Positions 41,887 to 51,811 of a stretch of 64,000 bases of DNA are shown here, piece by piece. Under the pieces are notes generated by a model. That model saw nothing but the letters and a program-made list of their open reading frames with translations, was not told the origin of the DNA and did no database searches. Source of the stretch: Marimonas lutisalis (GTDB lineage Bacteria; Pseudomonadota; Alphaproteobacteria; Rhodobacterales; Rhodobacteraceae); contig NZ_SKCI01000002.1 in NCBI RefSeq assembly GCF_005434965.1, positions 616,001 through 680,000 of the forward strand, given 5' to 3'. A program made the position numbers and the translations under genes. Each line of letters opens with the position of its first letter. Position 1 is the stretch's first letter.

Positions 41887-42702
41887 ATGAAACTGCTTTT
41901 TCTTGGTGATGTGATGGGCCGTGCCGGACGGGCGGCCATCGTGGAAAACCTGCCGCGTTTGCGGGCCGACTGGGGCCTCGATTTCGTGGTGGTCAATGGC
42001 GAGAATGCCAGCAATGGCATGGGGCTGTCGGGCGAGCACGCGAAGTTGCTTCTGGAGGCAGGTGCCGATTGCGTCACGCTGGGTGATCATGCCTTCGATC
42101 AGAAGGATATGCTGCAGTTCATCGAAAGCGAACCGCGCATCATCCGCCCAGTGAATTTCGCCAAGACCGCGCCGGGCAAGGGCGCGCGCGTGTTCGAGGC
42201 GACCCGGGGGCGCAAGGTTCTGGTGGCGCAGGTGCTGGGGCAGGTGTTCATGAAGCGCGCCTATGATGATCCGTTCGGCCAGATCGAGGCGGTGCTGAAG
42301 GCGCATCCGCTGGGTGGCGCGGTGCAGGCGGTGATCGTCGATGTGCATTGCGAGGCGACATCCGAGAAGATGGCGATGGGCCATTGGTGCGACGGCAAGG
42401 CGAGCCTGGTGGTGGGCACGCATACCCATGTGCCCACGGCCGATGCACAGATCCTGCCGCGTGGTTCGGCATACCTGAGCGATGCGGGCATGTGCGGCGA
42501 TTACCTGAGCGTTATTGGTATGGAGCCCGCCGAGCCGATGCGCCGTTTCGTGACCGGCATGGCCAAGGCGCGGTTCACGCCGGCCAAGGGCGAGGCGACG
42601 CTGTCGGGCGTTTATGTCGAGACTGACGACAGGACGGGCAAGGCCGTGCGGATCGAGATGGTGCGCCAGGGCGGGCGGCTGGAAGCGGCCGGGCCTGCAT
42701 GA
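41887..42702 (+). CDS. YmdB-family metallophosphoesterase
   Basis: A 271-aa calcineurin-like phosphoesterase of the YmdB/TIGR00282 family. Metal motifs are LFLGDVMGRAGR (Asp), VVNGENASNG (Asn-Glu), TLGDHAFDQKD (Asp-His) and THTHVPTADAQILP (His pair). Bacillus YmdB hydrolyses cyclic nucleotides and affects biofilm and sporulation. The role in alphaproteobacteria is unclear. Overlaps the next gene by 4 bp. Confidence 0.88.
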   Translation: MKLLFLGDVMGRAGRAAIVENLPRLRADWGLDFVVVNGENASNGMGLSGEHAKLLLEAGADCVTLGDHAFDQKDMLQFIESEPRIIRPVNFAKTAPGKGARVFEATRGRKVLVAQVLGQVFMKRAYDDPFGQIEAVLKAHPLGGAVQAVIVDVHCEATSEKMAMGHWCDGKASLVVGTHTHVPTADAQILPRGSAYLSDAGMCGDYLSVIGMEPAEPMRRFVTGMAKARFTPAKGEATLSGVYVETDDRTGKAVRIEMVRQGGRLEAAGPA

Positions 42703-43646
42703 AGGAGCGGTTGGGCCTGACCCTTCTGCTGATCGCGCTGGGCGCGGGGTGGGGGATCACGCAGCCGTTTTCCAAGATCGCCGTGAGCGAAGGATACCGC
42801 CATTTCGGGCTGATCTTCTGGCAGCTTGTCATCTCGGGTGCGATCCTGGGCGCGATCCTGGTGATCCGGCGGCGGGGGGTGCCGTTGGACCGGCGGCAGA
42901 TGGGGTTTTACCTGCTGATCGCGCTGATTGGCACGATCCTGCCCAATGGCGCCAGTTATGAGGCAGCGCGGCATCTGCCGTCGGGCGTGATGTCGGTGGC
43001 GATTGCCACGGTGCCGATGTGGGCCTTTCCCATCGCGCTGATGCTGGGGCTGGACCGGTTTTCGGCGCTGAGGGTGATGGGCCTGTTCTGCGGGATCGTC
43101 GGGGTTTACCTGCTGGTGGGGCCCGATGCGGGGCTGCCCGATCCGGCGATGGCCGTCTGGGTGCCGATGGCGCTGATCGCGCCGTTTCTTTACGGGCTCG
43201 AAGGCAACCTGGTGGCGAAGATCGGCACCGGCGGCGCGGGGCCGATCCAGCTTCTTTTCGGCGCGTCGGTGGTTGGCGCGGTGATCGCGCTGCCGCTGGC
43301 GCTGCTGACGGGCACGTGGATCGATCCGCGCCCGCCCTGGGGCGCGCCGGATTACGCGCTGATGGCCAGCGCGGCGGTGCATGCGGTGGTGTATTCCAGC
43401 TATGTCTGGATGGTGCGCCGCGCGGGGCCGGTTTTTGCCGGGCAGGTGTCCTACCTTGTCACCGGGTTCGGCGTGATGTGGGCGATGCTGATCCTGGGTG
43501 AGCGGTATTCGGCGTTTTTCTGGTGGGCGTTCGCGCTGATGCTGGCGGGTTTGTTCCTGGTGCGGCCGCGCGATAACGCGACGCTTGCGGAACCGGCGAT
43601 AAACCCCGAGCATGGAACGCGTGAAAGGGCGGGGTCCAAGCCATGA
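42699..43646 (+). CDS. DMT-superfamily (EamA) transporter
   Basis: A 315-aa protein with ten predicted helices arranged as two EamA repeats (about residues 7-140 and 150-290). Motifs such as GWGITQPFSKIAV in helix 1 and the second-repeat VYSSYVWMVRRAGPVFAGQ are typical. It probably exports small metabolites or amino acids; substrate unknown. Coupled by 4-bp overlaps on both sides, forming a three-gene operon. Confidence 0.88.
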   Translation: MKERLGLTLLLIALGAGWGITQPFSKIAVSEGYRHFGLIFWQLVISGAILGAILVIRRRGVPLDRRQMGFYLLIALIGTILPNGASYEAARHLPSGVMSVAIATVPMWAFPIALMLGLDRFSALRVMGLFCGIVGVYLLVGPDAGLPDPAMAVWVPMALIAPFLYGLEGNLVAKIGTGGAGPIQLLFGASVVGAVIALPLALLTGTWIDPRPPWGAPDYALMASAAVHAVVYSSYVWMVRRAGPVFAGQVSYLVTGFGVMWAMLILGERYSAFFWWAFALMLAGLFLVRPRDNATLAEPAINPEHGTRERAGSKP

Positions 43647-45424
43647 TGCAGGTTTTCGAGATCTCCCAGGCCGGGCAGGCGGTGATCACGCTGGGCGTGG
43701 TGGTGGCGATGTTCCTGCTGTTCCTGCGCGAGGCCTATCCGACCGAGGTTGTCGCCATCGGCGGCGTGGCGTTCCTGCTGGCGCTGGGCGTGCTGCCCTA
43801 TGAGGGCGCGCTGAGCGTGCTGTCGAACCCGGCCCCCTGGACCATCGCGGCGATGTTCATCGTGATGGGGGCATTGGTGCGCACCGGGGCGCTGGACGCG
43901 TTTACCGCCGTGGCCGACCGGCAGGCGCGGAGCAATCCGAAACTGGCGATTGCCCTTCTGATGGGGTTTGTCGTGCTGTCGAGCGCCATCGTGTCGAACA
44001 CGCCGGTGGTGGTGGTGATGATCCCGGTCTTTGTGCAGCTGGCGCGCACCATGGGCCTGAAGGCGTCGAAACTGCTGATCCCGCTGAGCTATGCCGCCAT
44101 CCTGGGCGGGACGCTGACCCTGATCGGGACCTCGACCAACCTGCTGGTCGACGGGGTGGCGCGGGCGCAGGGGCTGGCCCCCTTCACCATCTTCGAGGTG
44201 ACGCCGCTGGGCGTGATCCTGGTGATCTGGGGCATGATCTATCTGCGCTTCATCGGGCCCTACCTGCTGCCGGACAGGGACAGCATGGCGATGCTGTTGT
44301 CGGATCGCAGCAAGATGAAGTTCTTTACCGAGGCCGTCATTCCGCCCGAGAGCAACCTGATCGGGCGAGAGGTGACGGGTGTGCAGCTCTTCAAGCGCGA
44401 GGGTGTGCGGCTCATTGACGTCATTCGCGGGGATGCCTCGCTCAGGCGGAACCTGAAGGGGGTGACGCTGCAGGTGGGTGACCGCGTGGTGCTGCGCACG
44501 CAGATGGCCGAGCTGCTGAGCCTGCAGCGCGACAAGAGCCTGAAGCGCGTGGACCAGGTGAGCGCGGTGGAAACCAACACGGTGGAGGTGTTGATCACGC
44601 CGGGCTGTAAGATGGTGGGGCGGTCGCTGGGCCAGCTGCGGCTGCGGCGGCGCTATGGCGTTTATCCGCTGGCGGTGCATCGCAAGAACCAGAATATCGG
44701 CCGGCAGCTGGACGACCTGGTGGTGCGGGTGGGCGATACGCTGCTTCTGGAAGGGGCGGCCGAGGATATCCAGCGACTGGCATCCGATATGGACATGGTC
44801 GATGTTTCGCACCCCTCGGCGCGGGCGTTCCGGCGCGGACATGCGCCGATTGCCATTGCTGCACTGATTGCGCTGGTGGCGCTGGCGGGGTTCGGCGTGG
44901 CGCCGATTTTCCTTTTGTCGATCCTGGCGGTGGCGATTGTGCTGCTGACGCGCTGCATCGATGCCGACGAGGCGTTTTCGTTTGTTGATGGGCGCCTGCT
45001 GGCGCTGATCTTCGCGATGCTGGCAATCGGCGTGGCGCTGGAAAGCTCGGGCGCGGTGCGCCTGATCGTCGAGGCGGTGGCGCCGTGGATGGCGCTGTTG
45101 CCGGCAGCGCTGATCGTCTGGGCGATCTACCTGTTGACCAGCGTTCTGACCGAGCTGGTGTCGAACAACGCGGTGGCGGTTGTGGTCACGCCGATCGCCA
45201 TCGGGCTGGCCGAGGCGATGGGGGTGGATGCCAGGCCGCTGGTGGTGGCGGTGATGGTGGCGGCGAGCGCCAGTTTCGCGACGCCCATAGGATACCAGAC
45301 CAACATGCTGGTTTACGGGCCCGGCGGCTACAGGTTCACCGATTTCATGCGCGTGGGCATCCCGCTGAACCTGTCGGTGGGGCTCTTGGCGAGCGCGGTT
45401 ATTCCGCTGATCTGGCCGCTGTGA
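43643..45424 (+). CDS. SLC13-family (DASS) transporter with two TrkA-C domains
   Basis: A 593-aa transporter. N-terminal helices to about residue 190 include SSAIVSNTPVVVVMIP and GTLTLIGTSTNLLVDG (substrate/Na signature). Two RCK/TrkA-C regulatory domains (about 225-300 and 310-385, with RLRRRYGVYPLAVHRKNQNI) interrupt the protein. The second transporter half has TELVSNNAVAVVVTPIAIGL and FATPIGYQTNMLVYGPGGY. This layout suits a Na-coupled sulfate, dicarboxylate or similar anion transporter. Its last 26 bp overlap the convergent next gene. Confidence 0.88.
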   Translation: MMQVFEISQAGQAVITLGVVVAMFLLFLREAYPTEVVAIGGVAFLLALGVLPYEGALSVLSNPAPWTIAAMFIVMGALVRTGALDAFTAVADRQARSNPKLAIALLMGFVVLSSAIVSNTPVVVVMIPVFVQLARTMGLKASKLLIPLSYAAILGGTLTLIGTSTNLLVDGVARAQGLAPFTIFEVTPLGVILVIWGMIYLRFIGPYLLPDRDSMAMLLSDRSKMKFFTEAVIPPESNLIGREVTGVQLFKREGVRLIDVIRGDASLRRNLKGVTLQVGDRVVLRTQMAELLSLQRDKSLKRVDQVSAVETNTVEVLITPGCKMVGRSLGQLRLRRRYGVYPLAVHRKNQNIGRQLDDLVVRVGDTLLLEGAAEDIQRLASDMDMVDVSHPSARAFRRGHAPIAIAALIALVALAGFGVAPIFLLSILAVAIVLLTRCIDADEAFSFVDGRLLALIFAMLAIGVALESSGAVRLIVEAVAPWMALLPAALIVWAIYLLTSVLTELVSNNAVAVVVTPIAIGLAEAMGVDARPLVVAVMVAASASFATPIGYQTNMLVYGPGGYRFTDFMRVGIPLNLSVGLLASAVIPLIWPL

Positions 45425-45917
45425 CGGAGGGGTCCTCACCGGGCTCCGCACCGGGTTCCGGGCCTGGTTCGCAGGGGGCGTCGATGCCCGAAACGGTCTC
45501 CTCGTCCGGCTCATCCAGGCCAGCCTCGCCGGCGTCATCCAGGGTGTCGTCCAATGCGCGCCGCAGGCGCGCGCGCAGCGACGTGGCCGCGCCGCGCTGA
45601 CCCGTCGAGGAAAGCTGCAGATCCCAGTTGATCGGGTTGAGCGCGGGGGCGGCGCCCGAGAGCCCCGGCGCGGCGATCACGCCGTCGGCTTGCATTTTCA
45701 CGAAAAGTTCGCCCGCGACTGCGGGTGAAAGCCGGAAGGCCCGAGCCAGCGCGCCGGGCGTGCAGCGGCCATGCACCTTGGCATAGCGCACGGCCCAGGG
45801 GTAATGCATTGCCGCCGTGCCCGAGAGCGGCGCAGCGGCTGCGTTCACCGGCGGGATGGGAAGCGCGGGGACCGCGCCGAGCGTGGCGAGGCCGAGATTG
45901 AATTGGCGTCTGTTCAT
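45399..45917 (-). CDS. Hypothetical protein with twin-arginine-like signal
   Basis: A 172-aa protein. The N-terminus [20 protein letters not shown] resembles a Tat signal with Arg-Arg followed by a weak hydrophobic stretch. Residues about 40-85 ([20 protein letters not shown]) look like a winged-helix-type fold, and the C-terminus is acidic and Pro/Glu-rich. I do not recognise the family. The start at 45917 fits the signal. It converges on and overlaps the SLC13 gene by 26 bp and is divergent from ilvD. Confidence 0.65.
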   Translation of the reverse strand: MNRRQFNLGLATLGAVPALPIPPVNAAAAPLSGTAAMHYPWAVRYAKVHGRCTPGALARAFRLSPAVAGELFVKMQADGVIAAPGLSGAAPALNPINWDLQLSSTGQRGAATSLRARLRRALDDTLDDAGEAGLDEPDEETVSGIDAPCEPGPEPGAEPGEDPSVTAARSAE

Positions 45918-46036
45918 GCCCTCCAGATGGGCGCGCGGGCGGGCGATTTCACAGAGAAAAGACGCCGCGTTTTCCCCGCATCGGCTTGCATGGGCGCGCG
46001 CGCGGTGCTGTTGTGGCGCCAAAGGGAGGATGGAAC

Positions 46037-47878
46037 ATGCCGAAACTGAGATCCAGCAAGGTGACCGAGGGCAAGACCGCCGCCGCCGCGCGGTCGCTGT
46101 GGATGGCGGGTGGTGTGGCGCCCGAGCATTTTGGCAAGCCGGTGATTGCCGTGGCCAATTCGTTCACCGAATTCGTGCCGGGCCATGTGCACCTGGCCGA
46201 GGTGGGCCGGCTGGTCTGTGACGAGATCTGGAAGGCCGGTGGCATCCCGCGCGAGTTCAACACCATCGCCGTCGATGACGGGATCGCGATGGGCCATGAC
46301 GGGATGCTCTATTCGCTGCCCTCGCGTGAGCTGATCGCGGACAGTATCGAATACATGTGCGAGGCACATTGCGTCGACGCGCTGATCTGTATCTCGAATT
46401 GCGACAAGATCACGCCGGGGATGCTGATGGCCGGTTTGCGGCTGAATATTCCCGTCATCTATGTCTCGGGCGGGCCGATGGAGGCGGGGCGGATGCCGGG
46501 GCAAACCGAGGTCAAGCGGCTGGACCCGATCATGGCCTATGTCGCGGCCTTCGATCCCGAGCAGGAAGGCGCCGCGCTGGCGATCGAGGAAAACGCCTGT
46601 CCGACCTGCGGGTCGTGTTCGGGGATGTTCACCGCCAACTCGATGAACTGCCTGGCCGAAGCGATCGGGCTGGCGCTGCCGGGCAATGGCTCGCTTCTGG
46701 CCACGCATGCCGACCGCAAGGCGCTGTTCCAGCGCGCGGCGCGGCGCGTGGTCGAGCTGGCGAACGCCTATTACGAGGGCGGGGACGAGAGCATTCTGCC
46801 GCGCAACATCGCCACTAAGATTGCGTTCGAGAACGCGATGAAGGTGGATATCGCCATGGGCGGTTCCACCAACACGATTCTGCACATGCTGGCGATGGCG
46901 GCCGAGGCGGGGGTGGATTTCACCATGGCCGATATCGACCGGCTGAGCCGGGAAATCCCCTATCTCTGCAAGGTCTCGCCCGCGACGTTCGATTACTACA
47001 TGGAAGACGTGCATCGTGCCGGCGGGATCATGGGCGTGATGGGCGAGCTTCAGCGCGGCGGGCTGATCGACGACAGCGCGCGCACCGTGTCGGGCCAAAG
47101 CCTGGCCGGGCAGCTGGCGAAATGGGACGTGATCCAGAGCGACGATGAAGAGGTGAGCCATTTCTACCGCGCCGCCCCGGGCGGCAAGCGCACGATCCAG
47201 GCCTATGGGCAGGACATGCGCTGGCGTGAGATGGATCTCGACCGCGAAGCGGGCTGTATCCGATCGCTGGAGCACGCCTATTCGAAAGAGGGCGGACTGG
47301 CGGTGCTGCACGGGAATATCGCCGAAGATGGCTGCGTGGTGAAAACCGGCGCGGTTCCGGCGCAGATGCTGCGCTGGGAGGGCGTGGCGCGGGTGTTCGA
47401 TGACCAGGAAGAGGCGCTCAATGCCATCGATGGTGGCGAGATTGCCCCGGGCACGGCGGTGGTGATCCGATACGAGGGGCCCAAGGGCGGGCCCGGCATG
47501 CAGGAGATGCTGAAACCGACGATGAGTCTGAAGGCGCAGAAGGTGGATGACACCTGCGCGCTCATTACCGACGGGCGGTTTTCGGGGGCGACGGCGGGGC
47601 TGTCGATCGGCCATGTCTCGCCCGAGGCGGCGGCGGGCGGTGCGATCGGTCTTGTACGCGATGGCGACAAGATCGCCATCGACATCCCGGGCCGCAAGAT
47701 CGAGCTTTTGATCGGCGCCGGGGAAATGGACGCCCGCCGCGCCGAGATGGAGGCCCGGCCCGACGGTGAACGCTGGCGCCCGGCCGCGGCGCGGCCCCGG
47801 GTCATCAGTGCCGCGCTCCGGGTCTATGCGGCCTTTGCCGAAAGCGCCGACAAGGGCGGTTTCCGCAACGTGCCATAA
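46037..47878 (+). CDS. ilvD: Dihydroxy-acid dehydratase
   Basis: A 613-aa iron-sulfur enzyme of valine/isoleucine and pantothenate synthesis, dehydrating 2,3-dihydroxy-isovalerate and -methylvalerate. Cluster cysteines lie in [10 protein letters not shown] and [29 protein letters not shown], then the C-terminal [20 protein letters not shown], complete the family signature. Length and motifs favour IlvD over Edd (6-phosphogluconate dehydratase) and sugar-acid dehydratases. The start at 46037 is supported by GGGAGG. The FAD oxidoreductase follows 11 nt later. Confidence 0.92.
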   Translation: MPKLRSSKVTEGKTAAAARSLWMAGGVAPEHFGKPVIAVANSFTEFVPGHVHLAEVGRLVCDEIWKAGGIPREFNTIAVDDGIAMGHDGMLYSLPSRELIADSIEYMCEAHCVDALICISNCDKITPGMLMAGLRLNIPVIYVSGGPMEAGRMPGQTEVKRLDPIMAYVAAFDPEQEGAALAIEENACPTCGSCSGMFTANSMNCLAEAIGLALPGNGSLLATHADRKALFQRAARRVVELANAYYEGGDESILPRNIATKIAFENAMKVDIAMGGSTNTILHMLAMAAEAGVDFTMADIDRLSREIPYLCKVSPATFDYYMEDVHRAGGIMGVMGELQRGGLIDDSARTVSGQSLAGQLAKWDVIQSDDEEVSHFYRAAPGGKRTIQAYGQDMRWREMDLDREAGCIRSLEHAYSKEGGLAVLHGNIAEDGCVVKTGAVPAQMLRWEGVARVFDDQEEALNAIDGGEIAPGTAVVIRYEGPKGGPGMQEMLKPTMSLKAQKVDDTCALITDGRFSGATAGLSIGHVSPEAAAGGAIGLVRDGDKIAIDIPGRKIELLIGAGEMDARRAEMEARPDGERWRPAAARPRVISAALRVYAAFAESADKGGFRNVP

Positions 47879-47889
47879 CGGAGGTGAGC

Positions 47890-49197
47890 ATGAACAAGAC
47901 GGCAGACGCGATCATCATCGGCACCGGCGTGATCGGCACGGCGGTGGCGTTCGAGCTGGCCAAGAAGGGCTGGAAAACCCTCTCGCTCGACCGGAATGCG
48001 CAGATCGGCCATGGGTCGACCGCGGGTAGCTGCGCGATCGTGCGGATGCATTATTCCACCTATGACGGCACCGCCTTTGCCTGGGAGGGCTATCATTACT
48101 GGCGGGACTGGGCCAACTACCTGGGCCTGCCCGCGAATGCGGAGCTGGCGCAGTTCCGGCAATGCGGCTGCCTGGTGATGAAAACGCAGGCCAACGCGTT
48201 CATGGCGAAACACCTGGAGTATTCCCGGGCGCTGGGCATCCCGGTCGAGGAATGGGACGCCGCGCAGATCAGGGACCGGCTGCCGATCTACGCGCTGGAG
48301 CGCTATGCGCCGCCGAAACGGATGGATCAGGACGGGTTCGGCGAACCGACGGGCGGCGAGATCGAGGGCGCGGTCTATTGGCCGCTGGCCGGATATGTGA
48401 CCGACCCGGCGCTGTCGTCACAGAACCTGGCCGATGCGGCGCGTCAGCATGGTGCGGCGTTTCGCTTGGGCGCCGAGGTGGTGGAAATCCTGCAGGTGGA
48501 TGGCAAGGTCAGGGGCGTGAAGCTGGCCGACGGTGAGGAATTGCATGCACCGGTGGTGATAAACGTGGCCGGGCCCGGATCGTCGATCATCAATGAAATG
48601 GCCGGTGTGACCCATGACATGACGATCACCACGCGCCCTCTGCGCCAGGAAGTGGTGCATGTTCCGGCGCCCAAGGGCTTTGATTTCGAGGCCCAGGGCA
48701 CGATCGTCTCGGACAGCGATATCGCCTGCTATTGCCGGCCCGAACATGGCAATCACATCCTGGTGGGCAGCGAGGACCCGGAATGCGACCCGCATCTGTG
48801 GACGCAGGATGACGTACAGTTCGACCGCGACTTCACCGAGCAATGGACAACGCAGGCGATGCGCTATGCGCAGCGGGTACCGAGCCTTGGTATCCCCAGC
48901 CGGATGCGCGGGGTGGTCGAGCTTTACGATGCCTCGACCGACTGGATCCCGATCTACGACAAATCCGCGCTGGGTGGGTTCTACATGGCCTGCGGTTCGA
49001 GCGGCAACCAGTACAAGAACGCGCCCATCGCGGGCAAGATGATGGCCGCGCTGATCGACTATTGCGAGGCGGGCAACGATCACGACGCAACACCGCTTCA
49101 GTTCGACCTGCCCTATATCGGGCGGCAGATCGACGTGGGGTTCTACTCCCGCAGGCGCCAGGTCAACGAAGAGTCGAGCTTCTCGGTTCTGGGCTGA
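47890..49197 (+). CDS. FAD-dependent oxidoreductase (DadA/sarcosine-oxidase-beta-like)
   Basis: A 435-aa flavoprotein: FAD motif AIIIGTGVIGTAVAFELAKK at the N-terminus, STAGSCAIVRMHYS (flavin-contacting), GAVYWPLAGYVTDPAL, and late GFYMACGSSGNQYKNAPIAG. It belongs to the D-amino-acid / sarcosine / dimethylglycine oxidase group and probably oxidises a secondary amine or D-amino acid. The ATG at 47890 has GGAGGTG just upstream; an in-frame GTG within that site is not used. Likely co-transcribed with ilvD though not needed for the same pathway. Confidence 0.85.
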   Translation: MNKTADAIIIGTGVIGTAVAFELAKKGWKTLSLDRNAQIGHGSTAGSCAIVRMHYSTYDGTAFAWEGYHYWRDWANYLGLPANAELAQFRQCGCLVMKTQANAFMAKHLEYSRALGIPVEEWDAAQIRDRLPIYALERYAPPKRMDQDGFGEPTGGEIEGAVYWPLAGYVTDPALSSQNLADAARQHGAAFRLGAEVVEILQVDGKVRGVKLADGEELHAPVVINVAGPGSSIINEMAGVTHDMTITTRPLRQEVVHVPAPKGFDFEAQGTIVSDSDIACYCRPEHGNHILVGSEDPECDPHLWTQDDVQFDRDFTEQWTTQAMRYAQRVPSLGIPSRMRGVVELYDASTDWIPIYDKSALGGFYMACGSSGNQYKNAPIAGKMMAALIDYCEAGNDHDATPLQFDLPYIGRQIDVGFYSRRRQVNEESSFSVLG

Positions 49198-49205
49198 GCC
49201 TGCAG

Positions 49206-49376
49206 CCGCCCCCTGCAGCGCGCGCCCACCCGCCCACCCCGCGCGCTGCAGGGGGCGGGGCCCACCCGCCGACCGCATGCCGGTGGATGGGGCGCGACAT
49301 GAGTATTTGTGCCAAGAAAGAACGCGCGGATATTCGACAGAATGCGCCCGCGCGTTCTTTCTTGGTGAAAATACTC
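49206..49376. repeat. Composite intergenic repeat, copy D, with long inverted repeat
   Basis: Perfect 19-bp arms 49206-49224 and 49240-49258 enclose CCCaCCCgCCCaCCC (49225-49239). 43 nt after it lies GAGTATTTGTGCCAAGAAAG (49301), which pairs with its inverted copy ending at 49376 (CTTTCTTGGTGAAAATACTC). Arms of about 28 nt with a 20-nt loop result. The remaining sequence to 49498 holds no gene that I can see. Confidence 0.8.
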
Positions 49377-49498
49377 AATGGCGCAACGCCGCGGGCGGCA
49401 CGGCTGTTCGGAGAAGTGACCACCGCGGTGAGCCAGCCGAGGCCCCGCCCCGCCGCGACGCGTGGAACACGCGGCGCAAAACCTCGGGCAAGGCGCGA

Positions 49499-50119
49499 TC
49501 AGTCGTTGTCGGACAATCCGGCGCCGGCGCCGAGGAGGCGTGAGGCTTCGGTGGCCGGGGCATAGGTGCGGTGGGCGTAGCGGTTGAGTCGTTCCAACGT
49601 GTCGGCAGTCACCTCGGCGCGGGTGTGCTGCGGCAAGGGGGGCGCTGGCACGGCGCCGGGCGCGATAACGATGCGCCGCGCATGGGGCATATCCAGATCG
49701 GCAGGATCGGAGCAGGTAACCTGCGCGCCGTCGAGCCCGACCATGGTGCCGTCGATGCCGACGCGCAGCGCGCGGCCCGTCTGGCGCGCGGCGGCCTGCA
49801 GGAAGGGCAGAAGCAGCAGTGGTTGGGCCACATCGGAAAGAACGGTGTCACCGGCGCCGAGACGGCCCGCCATGTCTGACAGGGCGACGCCGGCGGCCAG
49901 CGGACAGAGCGGCCCCGAAGACGACAGGAGATCGAGCGACGTGGGCGCGTTGCCCGGCGCGTCAAGCAGGTCGGCGAGCGCCGCGCAGCCCGGCAGGCCT
50001 TGGGCCGAGAGCCAGCGCACGGCTTTTCCGGCCTCTTCGGCCATGCCCCAGCTGAGCCCCGCGCCGCGGGCGGCACGTTTCGCGGTGGCTTCGACTTCGT
50101 TCAGCGACAGGTCGGTCAT
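49499..50119 (-). CDS. DUF3726 protein
   Basis: A 206-aa protein starting LSLNEVEATAKRAARGAGLS, WGMAEEAGKAVRWL, a signature of DUF3726. An internal beta-rich region (RALRVGIDGTMVGLDG) follows. Function unknown, no signal or membrane segment. It is the last gene of the aldehyde dehydrogenase-dipeptidase-563-aa operon and overlaps the previous gene by 4 bp, so it likely serves that pathway. Confidence 0.78.
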   Translation of the reverse strand: MTDLSLNEVEATAKRAARGAGLSWGMAEEAGKAVRWLSAQGLPGCAALADLLDAPGNAPTSLDLLSSSGPLCPLAAGVALSDMAGRLGAGDTVLSDVAQPLLLLPFLQAAARQTGRALRVGIDGTMVGLDGAQVTCSDPADLDMPHARRIVIAPGAVPAPPLPQHTRAEVTADTLERLNRYAHRTYAPATEASRLLGAGAGLSDND

Positions 50120-51807
50120 GTTTCGGCCTCCGGGTAGACCCAGGTGTCGGCATCGCCGGTTGCAAGCTCCTCGGGGTAGGGGGCGCCCTGGTACATGGCG
50201 ATGCGCACCCAGCGGTCCGAGCGGGGATCGAAGCGGGTGGCGCCGAAGAACGCCAGCTTCGCCCGAAGCATGTCGATCGGCAGCACCTTGTCCGAGATCG
50301 TGTTGTCGTGGATTTCGGCATAGGGCGCGCGCGCGGCGATCTGGACGCGGCGCAGGGCGTGGCGGTGGCCCGTGTGGGCGAGCAGGAAGGCGGCGACGGG
50401 CTGATCTTTGGGCCTGTCCGAAAGCGCGGCATGGAGCGTGGCGACATCGCGGCCCGGGGCGAGCGGTTGTTCGTAGTCGGCAACGGGTTCCTCGAACCGT
50501 TCGCCGAGGCGTGGTTCGAGTTTTTCTTCCGAAACATACCAGGCGCGGGCCTGGGCGGCGGGATCGCTCCAGTCGATGGCCAGCGCCCAGTCGTAGTGTG
50601 TTTCGATCAGGCTGCGCACCTGTACGACGGTCATGGAGCCGTCGATGCGAAAGGCATCGGTGTTGGTGTCGGACATGCAGCTGCCCAGCCCATCGACCAG
50701 ATCGGGATAGGGTTCGAGCATCAGCGAGGCGAGGCATTCCTGGCCTTCTTCCGAGAGGGCGGTTTCGGCCCAGTCGAAGAGCGCGTTCCACGGCATGGGC
50801 CCAGCGAGGCCGGTTTCCTCGAGACGGGCGGTGAGCGCGTCGAGATCGGCGTGCAGCATCTTGAGCTTTCCGATCTGGATCGGATGTTCGGAGTGCCAGC
50901 TGTCGGCCAGGGCCCGCATGCGGGCCAGAAGGCCACGGAAGGTGGCGATTTCGTCGGCGCTGGCCGAGGGGAGAGAGCGGACGCGGGCGATGGCCTCTTC
51001 GCGCGCCATGATCCAGTTGTTGAACAGCACCGGATGATTGACGATGTAGGGCGCCATGCCGAGCCCGGTGGAATTTCCGATGCCCAGGCTGCGGGCGATG
51101 GCGGGATCAAGCGTGGCTGTCTGCGCACCGCCGCGCGCCTGCGCCATATGCTGCACCAGGTCGCGGATGAAGGCGCGGGTGAGGTAGACCGAGAGCATTT
51201 CAGCCTGGAAGGGGGCCTGCATTTCGGGGCGGTCGGCGATCACCTCGCGATCCGCCGCGCCGAATTTGCCCGAGCCATAGACGGCGGTGGTGCGCATCAG
51301 GTAGCCGACACTGTCGATCATACCGGCATCGGGCTGGCGGCCGCTGGCCAGGGCATCGACCACGTGTTCCCAGAGCCGCACCGAGCGGTTGGCGCGCGAG
51401 AGCGAAAGCTCGCGTTCGGAGATGCGGCCGGCCTCCTGCACCGGCACGTTGGCGCGCAGGCGCTCGATGTCACCCGCATCGGGGATGCCATCGTAGAGCG
51501 CGAAGGTGGCATCCCAGGCATCGGCGATCACGCGGTCCGAGCGTTTCTCGGCAGGCAGGTCATGCGCGAAGGCGACGAGGGAATAGGCGTGCGACGGGCC
51601 CTGCGCGGTATAGACGGCGTGGCCGACACCGTTGCCGTCGATCTCGAATACGGAGCGGGAGAAGGTCCAGCCTTCGGCCTGCATGCGGCGGGTGAGCTGG
51701 CGCATGAACGACAGGCGGCATTGATGCAGGCTGCCGAGCCGCGAGAGGCGCATGACGGTCGTGGGATCGCGGCGGGGAACCGTTGTCTGTGGCGCGTGTT
51801 CCGGCAT
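50116..51807 (-). CDS. Uncharacterised 563-aa protein of a catabolic operon
   Basis: I do not recognise a family. The protein is soluble, with no signal peptide or membrane helix, and mixed alpha/beta composition. The N-terminus has STLGSLHQ-like RLSRLGSLHQCRLSFMRQLT and a stretch GHAVYTAQGPSHAYSLVAFA. The middle is helical with a WHSEHPIQIGKLK segment, and the C-terminus has RFDPRSDRWVRIAMYQGAPY. Four tryptophans and several His sit in conserved-looking surroundings. It starts 4 nt after the dipeptidase stop and overlaps the DUF3726 gene, so all four gene products are made together. It is an enzyme candidate of unknown chemistry. Confidence 0.7.
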   Translation of the reverse strand: MPEHAPQTTVPRRDPTTVMRLSRLGSLHQCRLSFMRQLTRRMQAEGWTFSRSVFEIDGNGVGHAVYTAQGPSHAYSLVAFAHDLPAEKRSDRVIADAWDATFALYDGIPDAGDIERLRANVPVQEAGRISERELSLSRANRSVRLWEHVVDALASGRQPDAGMIDSVGYLMRTTAVYGSGKFGAADREVIADRPEMQAPFQAEMLSVYLTRAFIRDLVQHMAQARGGAQTATLDPAIARSLGIGNSTGLGMAPYIVNHPVLFNNWIMAREEAIARVRSLPSASADEIATFRGLLARMRALADSWHSEHPIQIGKLKMLHADLDALTARLEETGLAGPMPWNALFDWAETALSEEGQECLASLMLEPYPDLVDGLGSCMSDTNTDAFRIDGSMTVVQVRSLIETHYDWALAIDWSDPAAQARAWYVSEEKLEPRLGERFEEPVADYEQPLAPGRDVATLHAALSDRPKDQPVAAFLLAHTGHRHALRRVQIAARAPYAEIHDNTISDKVLPIDMLRAKLAFFGATRFDPRSDRWVRIAMYQGAPYPEELATGDADTWVYPEAET

Positions 51808-51811
51808 GGCG

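Noticed and set aside
43451-45538. 695-codon minus-strand frame
   Set aside because: Antisense to the SLC13 transporter. The sequence is His/Arg/Gln-rich without domain or start signal.
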